Part shown: one piece after another, positions 1-11,100 of the stretch
Layout: each line of letters opens with the position of its first letter
How positions within the stretch are numbered: position 1 is the first letter of the stretch
Origin: Dipteris shenzhenensis
Lineage: Eukaryota > Polypodiophyta > Polypodiopsida > Gleicheniales
Length of the DNA stretch: 64,000 nucleotides
Direction: 5' to 3' (one strand)
NCBI GenBank assembly: GCA_047967505.1
Contig: CM106539.1
Translations under genes and position numbers: made by a program
Notes under the pieces: generated by a model
What the model was told of the DNA's origin: nothing
Database searches by the model: none
Seen by the model: only the letters and a program-made list of their open reading frames with translations

Positions 1-1309
1 GCGGTGGAACGGGTCTTGAAACTTTTAATTTTATTCTTGAAATTAAGGAAATTGAAGATCCCACATGCGGAACGGGTCTCTAACCCGTCGTAGGACCGGT
101 TAGGCAATCTAAAGAGAAAGATGAACAAGAGAGGTGAAGAGGCCGGGTGTGGTCCCTTGTTGATTCTCTTCTCTCTCTCTCTTTCTCTCTCAAAGCATAG
201 CTTATGTCATTGCTTGTCACCACGACATTTTTACTTTTCTCTCTCAATCTCAAAGCATATCTTATTTCACACGACATTTCCTTCTCACCCGTTCTGCATG
301 CTTATGCACATCGGTTGTTCTGATGTAATTCATCCAGTTATTGCTTTCTCTTGCTGGCCAAACACAGTTCCAAGAATTCTTGCTTCAATTTCATGGAAGC
401 TGCGTTTTGATGAAGAAGATTGATTGATTCAATGGTGCTACAAATAGATAAATGTAGGAATTCCTCATATCTTTCCCATTGACTAGAGTCTTTACGTGCT
501 TGTTGGCCAACAGCCTTGTATGATTGAAAGAAAGCATTTCAATTGGATCACAAAAAAACGACAATACTTGTTGCTAGTGATGAAAGCAATCTTTTGTGTG
601 GGTTTTGTTTCTTGATCAAAGTGTGTGAAGGCAATTGGAGTGTATATTCATATCTATAAGATGCTTTTCAATTGTTTTATATTGTTTGATTGTAAAGTTT
701 CATATGAATATATATGGCATTATTTATTTCTTTGTCCTTGTGCTAGTTTATGTGGAGGCTGTCGCAAGCCAAATGGCACATGATCCATGTTACGAGAAGA
801 TCAGCAAGGCGCATCGTCGTGCAAGCTGCCTATTCATAGATGTATAAGCCTTCTGCTTAAAAGCAATGTTTCTTAATGGTTGTTTGACATGCTTGTAATA
901 TTCAACGAGCAATAGAATATCACTGTTGCATATATGCAATGTTATTAATAAAGTCACTTTCTCTCGATTGTCACTATGGACTACAAAGTCTCTTTTCTAT
1001 GTCCTACATTTTATGTCCATTGTAATGCATAAGTGTTTTGAGAGGTTAGAATGTGTGACGCCAATTAAGTTTCCTGTTGCTCGTTCTTACCACTTAGGTT
1101 TCCCCTTGCTCGTTCTTGACATGGCTCGTTCTCCCTTGCTCGTTGTTTGGGATACCTCAAGGAATACACTTTCAGAATGTGCATACACTTCCACAATCCT
1201 GGGAATACACTTTCAGAGTGTGTATACACTTCCACAATCCCCTTCTGCCAATTGCCATGAAGGAAGGTTGTGCACCAGATGTACTAACAGCTTCATTTTG
1301 TTTCTTGCA
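1..1309. other. 3' flank / 3' UTR region of the DUF829 gene
   Basis: No coding region is supported here. The stretch lies just downstream of the minus-strand stop codon of the hydrolase-like gene (1310-1312), so part of it is probably 3' UTR. It is AT-rich with CT-rich patches near 160-200, and the short open frames on either strand show no family features. Confidence 0.5.
1161..1240. repeat. Two tandem copies of a ~40-bp unit
   Basis: Positions 1161-1200 and 1202-1240 are near-identical copies beginning GGAATACACTTTCAGA and ending CACTTCCACAATCC. It is a local tandem duplication in the 3' flank of the hydrolase-like gene. Confidence 0.8.
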
Positions 1310-2183
1310 CTAAAGCCTACTCCATGGAGTAACAGTCTCATCTTGAAGAGAAACCCAGTCCAGAACATCTTGAGATTCCGAACAGTTCTGAAGTGCTATA
1401 CTATGGTCAGAAACAGGGGAAATCAGCGGCTGTCTTGAATTTTCGTGATGTCCTTTGAATTGTAAATGAGGCAATTTAGACAATCGTTTTATTTCAGTTA
1501 CAATAGGTTCAGGCAAGTTAGTCCAGGCAGCTGCTGCTCTGTCATAGGGGCCCCAAGAACCTTCCGTGTTGCCAGCACACTCACTCGATGGTGAGGAAGT
1601 ATCAGTAACAGATTCTGCAAACCGCCTAGAAAATAGAGAACCAGCCTCCACGAGCAGATTTCTAACTGCATTTGAGTATTGTTCTGGATAAAAACGAAAA
1701 TGACCTGAATTTGAACATCCATAAGTAAGAGAAATAACACCTTACAGAAATTCAAAAGTAAGCATTCATATTGCATTCACAGACAACAAACATCCATGAC
1801 CTTGGAGTAGACAAAACTCCGGTTTTGCTTGTCATTCACAAAATTTAATGATCATTTCCATTCAGAACTTGAACATATCTCTTTTGCAAAAAAGAGGGAT
1901 ACACAGCTTCTAACAAATACAAGATAAACAAACAAAATTACATCTGTGAGACACGGGAGCTTGCTTTCTCAGGATACAAAAATCATTCGCAACCAGACCA
2001 AAACAAATAATATGAAATGAAGATTATGTAAGCAAAAACCTTACCTACATGCTCTGATTCTTTCCATGAAATTATCTTCACGTCCCCACCAAGTTTTTGA
2101 AGATTTGATGCAAAAATGTGGACAGTCTCCACAGGAGCTAGCTTATCATTCTCTGAACATAGAAAAATTATGGGGCCAATCTT
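1310..2183 (-). CDS. DUF829 gene exons 6-7 (C-terminus)
   Basis: Exon 6 (2045-2183) reads [19 protein letters not shown] through [11 protein letters not shown] and ends at a GTAAGG donor in phase 1. Exon 7 starts at 1704 after a TTCAG acceptor, giving [18 protein letters not shown] and then a polar tail to the TAG at 1310-1312. An acceptor 18 bases further in would drop the conserved GHFRFYP piece, so 1704 is preferred. These exons supply the acid and histidine regions of the hydrolase fold. Confidence 0.85.
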
Positions 2184-5100
2184 CTGCAGTTTAGATGATC
2201 AAAGTGAGTTCTCAGTCATTATCATAGGGTGCAAAACAATTGAGCCTCGTTACACATTTGCATTGTTGGAGGCACCACTGGGTTTCTAACCCATTGCTAT
2301 CTCTAACTAAAACTCTGAGACTAAAAGCAAAAAGGAAAATAAGTAAGACCAACTCAATCTAGCAACACCTCACATGCATTAGTATACAATAGCTGTCTTG
2401 TTCTGAGAAATTTGAATAAGAAACTGAACTTACGAGTTGCATCATTTTAAGGTGCATGCAATAAATATAACCTTACGTAGTATACAAGAATTGATACCTG
2501 AAAATGAAATGCAACAAGAGGGGAGAACCTTGAAGAACCTCATGGCACAACTATAAAAATAATTTGGTTCTCTGAATGTAAAGCTGTACCTTTTACCATG
2601 CTTCTCTTCCATGATGGGATGTAAGGGGGGATGGTTGGCTGCCGGCGGCTGTGGAAGGGGAAGGGAGGAGGGGGGAGGAGGGCTAGAATGATGCCATGTG
2701 GCAGCTTTGGGGTATTATCCCATAAGCAAAGTAGTATAACAGTCTGCCCTAATTTCTATAAAAGGCATGGCTGCCTCATTTGTCCTCAGCTTATGATCAC
2801 TACACCGTTTTAATGCCAAATTGGATTCTAACAGCAAGAACTCCTAGCTCCAGCTGAATTCAAAACGGAATTAACTTTTCATGTTCTTGTGCAGCCCCTC
2901 ACAAGTCCTGTTGTAAGTCCAGCCCCTGACTTAAGTCCTCTTTCTCTCTCCCCAATTGTAAAGGTATCTCCCCAATATTTCAACATTGTACTTTCTGCTT
3001 ATTTCAGCAACTGCACTCCCTGCTCTAAATGAATGGACCTAGTCTAGGTAAGTTCAGATTCCAGTTCTACCCTAGGGCTTAAATAGAACTAGTCAAGAAC
3101 TGCATAACTAGACTAAGTTAGTTGGAGTTAGCCACAGTCCAGTTCTATTCACTTTCTGGGATCTCGATTTTGCCTCCACGATGACGGCCCATATGGTGAA
3201 GATATGGAATGCTACCTCCGGAAACCCACCTGTCCCAAAGCTCACTGCCCATGCCCCTCAGTGTAAGAGCTGATCTCTCTCTCCCTCTCTAGTACCGATC
3301 CATAGAACTTGGCCAATGTCTGGCCAAGCATGAGGGTGCGATAGTTCCCTATGTCCATGGGGTCCCCTGCATTGAGTATCGGCACAATGGTGGTGCTACT
3401 CCAAGTAGGGGGAAGACGTGGCATATTGCGTGGTTGACCATCTGCGCTAAGATCGAAGCCAAAACCTCATGCCCATGTGCAAAGAGCTTAGTCCACAGCC
3501 CCTCGTGGTCCTAGGCTCTCTCATTGTGGAGCCCTCAAAGGTGTCCCCAAGCCCGTTCATGTGTGAGGTGAGATCTCATCTTGCGGCACTTGTCATCATA
3601 CCATGGGCTCTGGGGCATCTTCCCAACTAGCAAGCGTGCACTGGATCAAGTTGTAGGGAAAGATTTGACGGTGGCATCCTGTACCACTCATACTAGAGTG
3701 TCTGATACATGAGCGAGGTCTGCATCATCCCCAATGGAGGTGAGTAGCTCGTGAGATAATTAACTCATATAGACCGTATTAAGAGCATGATGGATCTCGT
3801 CCTGTAGCCAGTGTGGTGACCAATATGCTGAGTGGTCAGTGCAAGTAGGGAGGGAGGGACAACGAGATCGTGTACATGAGATGCAATGCAAACATTGGAG
3901 AGCCCATCAAATAATTCACTATGCTTGTACTCTCTCCATGTGGGAAACAAATGAGGTCTCTAGATAGTGGCTCTCTGTGCTCGTACCCTCTCCATGTGGG
4001 AAACAAATGAGGTCTCTAGATAGCGGCCCCCTGTGAAGGCCATTATAAATTGTCAAATTAGGCACTGCTCCCATTGAAAAATGAGATTTATGGCGACTTT
4101 CACCAACCAAAGCATATCAGATGCGCACGATACTTTGCACGCATCTCAAGATAGGTGGGATTGACATGCGCGAAATGTATCGTGCCCATCGGGTGTGAGC
4201 ATGTTCGAATAACACACTTGAGATTGTTAGAATATGAAGCCAAGTTGAGTCAGTTTGGTGTGTTCTAGTATGAGTTCTAGTCTAGTGTGTCCTATGGATG
4301 CCATGTGTCACATTGGGAGTTATCCCATATGCATAGGTATTCATATGTGTGTGTGTGCTCTTATATAAGAGTTGTACTTGTCTAGTGTCAAATCAATCAA
4401 GTATCAAGGTACAAGCTCTTTGGTCTACATGTGAGTACTCTAATTTTTGTTCATTGCTCGTCATTTCATTTCCATTTCATTATGTCTCCTTTTGAGTATC
4501 ACTTCCTCTCTCCATAGCCTACCCTCTCTCTCTCCCTCTCTCCACCATGTTCCTTCATGTGGTATTAGAGCCACCTCTCCTACCTTTCGTCTTTCCTTCA
4601 CCTAGCTCAACCTAGAGGATGAGGGAGGCCCGCAAATGGAAGCTACCCTCTCCCTCCAAGGTAGAGCTGCCCTCCCCTTTCCTTAGCCTCTCCATTGAAG
4701 TCCAATGCTGCTCCAGCCCGCCATCACTTTGATCTTGTACTCAAACCGTCTCTTCAGTGATTGCCGCACCTTCTCTTTGCTGGTCCAGCCTTTTGGAGAG
4801 CTTTTGGATGAGTTTCATCGCGAGAATCGCTTGCTGAAACAAGAAAACAGCTTTTCGATTGGGTGGTTTTGATCAAGTCCAAATTTTCTTTCATATCTGC
4901 AGTCACTACAGCAGGGCGCCTCATCATGGTGCAAAAGCCCCTTCAAAATCAGCTCCCATCCTCAAAACCACCGCTGATATTGCCAATACCACCTCCGATT
5001 TTAGGGTTCCAGCCATCTTTTTTGACGTTTTCTGGTTTAGAACTGGTCGCCCTATTGAGGAGAAGCTTATCCAATACTCACAGCAAGTTCCCAGGTTCAT

Positions 5101-8100
5101 TTTGTGCTAAAATCTGTGAAAAACTGTCAAAACTGTGATTTTTTACCTAAAAATCGACTTTTGCAATTTCAGCCCAAAATTTCAGTATTTTTTGGAGATT
5201 TTGGCATATTTAGCCTCTGATGCACTAGGGCTTACAGTTCTGCATGTTTCTGAGAAAATATCAGAAGCCCTAATTTCAAAAATTAGGGCTTTTCTGATTC
5301 TTTGATTCCTACAGTTGTATTACAGCCTCCTCTATGTAAAACTCTTGAGGCTTGCCAAGAAATTTTGTAAAATCGTCACTATTTTGTAACATTTGTTCGG
5401 GGACATTGTAAAATCAAGTGAAGTTACTCGACATTTGTAACTCCTTCCGGCACATTGAGAGTCATGACGTGATCTCCCTTGGTAGCTGCTCCTATGGCCT
5501 TCATCCACACATCATTCGAGGGCATTCTCGCCTGGTTCTTCACCGACATACCTCTTTGCATCAAGATGTGCACACTCTTGTGCGGTAGATACTTTGGGCT
5601 CATGGGTTCTCTGCCCTTGCTATGCATAAAATGAATGAAATCTTTTAAATTTTTTATATGGTTGAGTTAAAGGTTCTCTGCCTTGAGTAGTCCCTCTAAA
5701 ATGAATGTTTGGAGCGTCAATAAAGGTCCTCTGCCTTGGATTGTCCTCCTAAAATGATGTATTTTCTCTTATATGTTTGGAGTGCGACTCCATGTTCCTA
5801 GTTAGTCCCTGGATTCAAGAGGGGGATGTATTGTAGGAGCCATGTATTGGCATTGATAGGGTCTAGTTATCAGGCCTAGCATATGAGTTTCAGGATGTTG
5901 GTGCATTGGTCTTCTAGACCTCTGAGTTGTTCATGCATCCATGCTGAGACATGATCCTCTGAGTCATGTTTGGGACTTAAAGCCATGTGAGTGCTCAGTC
6001 CGACCTCTGAACCATGCTCAGACTTCAGCCTCTGAGTTGGCATGGGAGCCATGTCTAGTTCAGACATTGCACAGTTTAGTAGTCCTATCATTGTCATGTT
6101 CTGTCCTTGGTTCCGTTCCAGTAGTCTCTCACCTTGCCTTCATGGGGGGATGTTAGAATATGAAGCCAAGTTGAGTCAGTTTGGTGTGTTCTAGTATGAG
6201 TTCTAGTTTAGTGTGTCCTATGGATGCCATGTGTCACATTGGGAGTTATCCCATATGCATAGGTGTTCATATGTGTGTGTGTGCTCTTATATAAGAGTTG
6301 TACTTGTCTAGTGTCAAATCAATCAAGTATCAAGGTACAAGCTCTTTGGTCTACATGTGAGTACTCTAATTTTTGTTCATTGCTCGTCATTTCATTTCCA
6401 TTTCATTATGTCTCCTTTTAAGTATCACTTCCTCTCTCCGTAGCCTACCCTCTCTCTCTCCCTCTCTCCACCATGTTTCTTCAGAGATACTATTTTTTGA
6501 CGGTTGTACATAACACTTCGTGAAAAACAGAGTTTTGTGACGACTTTGAGCATCCAAAGCATATTTGATGGGCACAATATTTTGAACGTGCCTACACATA
6601 GGTGGGATTCACACACATACCTAGATGAATCCAGGAACATTCCCAAACTCATCCTCTAAAAACACAACATAGTGCAGTTTCAATCTCATGATAGTCACTC
6701 ACAAGGTTGAAAACCATTAACTCCATCATGCATAGCAGGGACTAGCTACTATGACATCCCCACTGACGTCATCAGCGCCCAACAGTGGGTGTAGACCATA
6801 GTATAAAAATATGCTCTCACACATACAAATCCACACACCCACACATACTTGAGCATCCATTTATACAAAGTCTTCGTGCATAATATCATGCCCATAGGGG
6901 ATGTGCACATTCGAACAACACACCTCAAATGCTATTTTTTGACGGTTGTGAGGACACTTGGTGAAAAACAGGATAAGTGACGACGACCATCCAAAGCATT
7001 ACCCATGGACATGATACTTTGCATGCATCTCAATGTAGGTGGTGTTGACACGCATTCAAAGTATTGTGCCCATTAGATATGTGCACGTTTGAATAACATA
7101 CCTCAGTTACTTTTTTTTGACAATAGGTGCCGGCCATATTCTGTGACCTATGGTGCATCTTCCAAGTGCCTCTCTATACCAAGCTCTGCTGGATCTATCT
7201 CTGGTACTTTAAGGGAGTCAGCTCCGAAGTCAAGAAATCCAACTAGGCTACTCCTTGTACGTGCATTGAAGTCACCTAAGAGGAGAATCTCCTTCTACTT
7301 AGAGAATTCCGAGATATCCCCATATATCGTCTCATATGAGCTGTCCCTCTGTGGAGACCTCATGCGCATACAATGATGTGTCCAAGGGGAAGTAGCATAC
7401 TGCAATGAAGATCGGCTGTGTGTCAAGTACTTAAACTTGTATGCACATGCGGCGTGCATGCTCCTAGTATTGCCCTTCCCCTTTGGTGATTTTCTTTGTA
7501 AAATCAGCATGCTTACCCTACATGGTGGCCTGCAAAGATGCCAAAGCTTTTTTGAGTTTTTGATTCTTCCATTGCCTTGGATGACTGTCCCAGTGCTCCT
7601 TGCTATCTCTTAGTTGTTGTAATTCGGTCCCAATAGCTTGCTTTTGGTCTTTAAGGCTGGCCTTTTCTGATTCCCATGCTGCTCTCTCCTTTTCCCATTC
7701 ATCCCTCTTGCTCTTCTCCTTCCGCCATTCGCTTGCATCCGTCCACCCTGCTTCTTTATCTCAGCCAATACTTTGTCTACATGTGCTTTCTCATTGAGCA
7801 ATGCCAGATTGGTGGCTTCCAGGCTATCAACCTTACAAAGCTTAGGAAGGTGGGAGACAAGCTCAGAAATACCTTTGGGTGGTTCCCCCACTGTGTAGGT
7901 GTTCATGGCAGATTCCAAGGATTGCTTTCGCCATATGTCTTCCACACATCCTCGTGTAGGCATTGCTCCAAATAATTCTGCAATTCCCTGCTATTTTGAG
8001 TGTGGTAAGTTTCCTTTCCCCACTTAACATGCCAGGCATACTGTGTTCACTGTTTGTTTGTTGTTTCTTCTCACATCTTTGAGTGTGTGTGTATGTGGGT

Positions 8101-8139
<39 letters not shown>

Positions 8140-11100
8140 CTGAGCATGATGATTGATGTCTAGACACTGAAGTGACTGGTCCCATGTGGACAATAAAATC
8201 TGTAATCACATATGTATTAGATTTAGGATTTCAGACTATATGTGTTGTTATATTCTATAATTTTCGTATATTATGAATGTTTATAGGCGAAACTCCTCTT
8301 CTAGAAACATTTCTGGTGACTCTCGCTACCCTCCGTCTCTGTTTGCTAACAATACAGTCAGCCAATGAAGCTGACCAGTGCCCGCATGGCAGCTCCTCTC
8401 CATCCCCATGTGGACAATAAAATCTGTAGAATGCAAGTTTAAGTCCTCACATATGTATTAGATATAGGATTTCAGATCATGTGTTGTTATACTTGATAAG
8501 TTTCGTATATTATGAACATTTCTATCTTCTAGAAACGTTTCAGGTGACTCTCGCTTCAACAAGCAACCTCCAGTCTCTGTTTTCTAACAATACAGTCAGC
8601 CAATGAAGCTGACAGTGCCCACGTGGCAGCTCCTCTCCATCCTCTTCATTCCATCTTATGCTGTATGTCATCCTCCCCCATGTCCTCATATGGGGGCTAA
8701 CAAGACTTGAACATAAATGAGATCTAGTATAATTTTTTAATGCAAACATCTGGGTCTAAACTACTTTGAATGTTAAATTGTGCAATCAATTGTGAGTTGG
8801 CACTCTCAAACTTTCTTTCGCTTTGTAACTCAGCCTTTCCATGTAATAGAAGGACATGTGAGCTACAGCTACAGATAAGTAGCAAACCAGCAGCCACAAC
8901 CACAGAACTTCATCTCAAAAGGGGAACATTCTCATACCACTGAAGAATACAAAGTATGCCAAAGATCTATTCGCTGTAATCCAAATTGCCTGGCAAAAAG
9001 GGCATCCAAAGCTTTTCCTAATGCATAAGCTCCCCATGAAATGATTGCGATTGGCCTGCTTTGTTTGAAAGCAAGAACTTGGTGGCTCACAAACTTTGCA
9101 CCAATATCACTGACAAAATCCACAGGGCTTGAGTCGAAAATCAGCCCTGCTAGAGACCTCCTGATCACCTCAAATTTTCCCTGCAGACATGATCAGCTTT
9201 AAGATTATCGATTCAGAGTCATTCTTCATGGTGTGCATTTGCATGTGCTCACATGCACACATGCATTTGGGTGAGAACAAGCAAGTGCAAATCAAGCAAG
9301 TGGATTCATTCAGCCACAAATAAACAGCCATTCAGTCCTTCTACACCAAACTGATTCCTTTTATGAATAAGGTTTCAATGAGAAACGTAAGATCAAAGCA
9401 GATATGGTCCTGCGTATAAAAAGTTGAGAAGAAGAGAGATCCAAATGGCTTGACGATCTTACCACATCATCATCCACTCCATCGCATGTGCCTAGCAGTA
9501 TCTGTAAGGCCAAATATATAATTCAATTTAAAACATTAAGTGATCCACAGACCGATGTTTGTGCAAAGGATATGATCATAAAACTCAAGCTCTCTGATCT
9601 TGTTCAACGACATGAGTGTTTTTCTAAAACAACCATAACAACAATATGAAATCATCCATAAGAGCCTTCATTTTATAAATCAAACCTATAAACACACGAG
9701 TAGTTAGTTAAAAAACAATAACATGGAACTTCCGTCAGCTTTAGGTCTATGCTTTAATAAAGTAGTAACAATCTTTTGTAAAGACTAAGAACTTCAAAAG
9801 AAGGTAAGTTTGCTGCAAGTAAGAATGATGTTTTAGAAACATTTAAAACTATACAGCTCAAATCAAGCCTATTCACATCATCAAGCCATGGACAAATGTC
9901 ATGTCCCATTTGCATCACCTTACAACAATTTTTTTTAACGTGATAATGAATTTAATTTGAAATTTCTGAAAAAATATACAAATGCATGCATGATCGTACG
10001 GATCTAATTTTGAAGATCACAGATGCGTACATCATACAATAAAAACACGCACTTGTTTACATACAAATATATACATTCTCTCAACACCCTTCACGTTTAA
10101 CAGTGCTCAAGCAGTTCAGAACCTGCAAATGCTTTATAGATATTGGTGGCATCGACTTTCCACTGGTTGCACAAGTAGTAGTATTCTTCAGATAGAAGGC
10201 TAATTCACTTGAAACAATTTTCCTAAATCTATGGAGAACATGCAAATCTATGAAGAATGTGATGATTCTTGAGTGCCAGCAACAATAGCCGTACAGCTAA
10301 ACAATGTGGGGAATGAAAGCACATCTTTAGTTCCTGGGTTCTGCCCATTCGTAGATTATCGCATTTCATAGAATACAGCTAACATCTATAAACATGCCGT
10401 CTTGGGTGCAAATCGAAGAAACTGATTATTTATAGGAGCACTACTTTCAAATGAGTGCGCTGCTGTGTCCACTTTGTTGAAGAAGATTTAAAGTTCTGAG
10501 GAGGAGAATAACTGCCAGATCCTGCACCTGGCTGCTCCCGCTGCCCCCCTCCCGCCATCTCCTCCTTCCCGCAGCCCCTTCCACCTCCTTTGCCTCGCTC
10601 CCCCTCGCCGCCTACTCCCTCGCGTCCTCCTCCGCTACCTCTCCGCCCCCCCTTCCCGTCTCCCCTCGCCTACCCTCCCCACCTCTCCCACATCATCTCC
10701 CCGCGCTCCCCCCCGCCTCCCCTCTCCACTTCCCCGCTCCCGCTGCTCCTCCCGCCTCCCCCGCTGCCCCTTCCCGCCTCCTTCTGCCGCCTCTACCACC
10801 TCCCCCCTCTGCCTCCTGCCATCCCCACCTCCTCCCCCCTCCGCCTTCTCCGCCTCCTCCCCCCCCCCGCTGGCTTCCTTCTCCCGCCTCCTCTTCGCCT
10901 CTTGCCCTCACCTTCTGTCTCTCCTCACCTTCTCGTCTCCCCCCCTCCTTCTCCACCTGCTGTCCTCCTTGCCTTCCTCTTTCCTCTTCCGTCCTTACCC
11001 CGCCTCGTCTCCGGCTCCCCCTCTGATTTTTTCTCCCCTTTCTCTCCTTCCTCCCTTTAGCGGGAGCATTTGCGCTTGTTAAGGCGAAAGAAAACCTCGG

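Larger units (their letters stand above)
4225..6483 (+). mobile_element. Short non-autonomous LTR retrotransposon (TRIM/LARD-like)
   Basis: Two 333-bp direct LTRs (4225-4557 and 6151-6483) start TGTTAG and end TTCA. By eye they differ at five positions, all transitions. The 5-bp target duplication GAGAT flanks both sides (4220-4224 and 6484-6488). A primer-binding-site-like TGGTATTAGAGC (4560-4571, tRNA-Met type) follows the left LTR. A purine stretch ATGGGGGGA precedes the right LTR. The 1.6-kb interior has only short open frames and no recognisable gag, protease, integrase or RT, so it must have moved with enzymes supplied by another element, probably Ty1/copia. Confidence 0.9.
3160..7510 (-). 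mobile_element. Degraded LINE (non-LTR retrotransposon) relic in intron 5
   Basis: Two minus-strand coding relics fit one LINE. About 7130-7500 contains an endonuclease-like [10 protein letters not shown] motif. About 3240-3430 contains a reverse-transcriptase-like stretch ([20 protein letters not shown], then [14 protein letters not shown]). The order, endonuclease upstream of RT on the minus strand, is that of a LINE. The element has frameshifts and is interrupted by the LTR element at 4225-6483. A related unit of about 200 bp (core CATCCAAAGCATAT and GATACTTTGCA...CATCTCA) recurs at ~4060-4220, ~6490-6640 and ~6930-7110. Its borders are uncertain. Confidence 0.6.

Noticed and set aside
926-1438. 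170-codon plus-strand open frame
   Set aside because: It overlaps the last exon of the minus-strand hydrolase-like gene antisense and has no recognisable motif; the tandem repeat at 1161-1240 helps keep it open.
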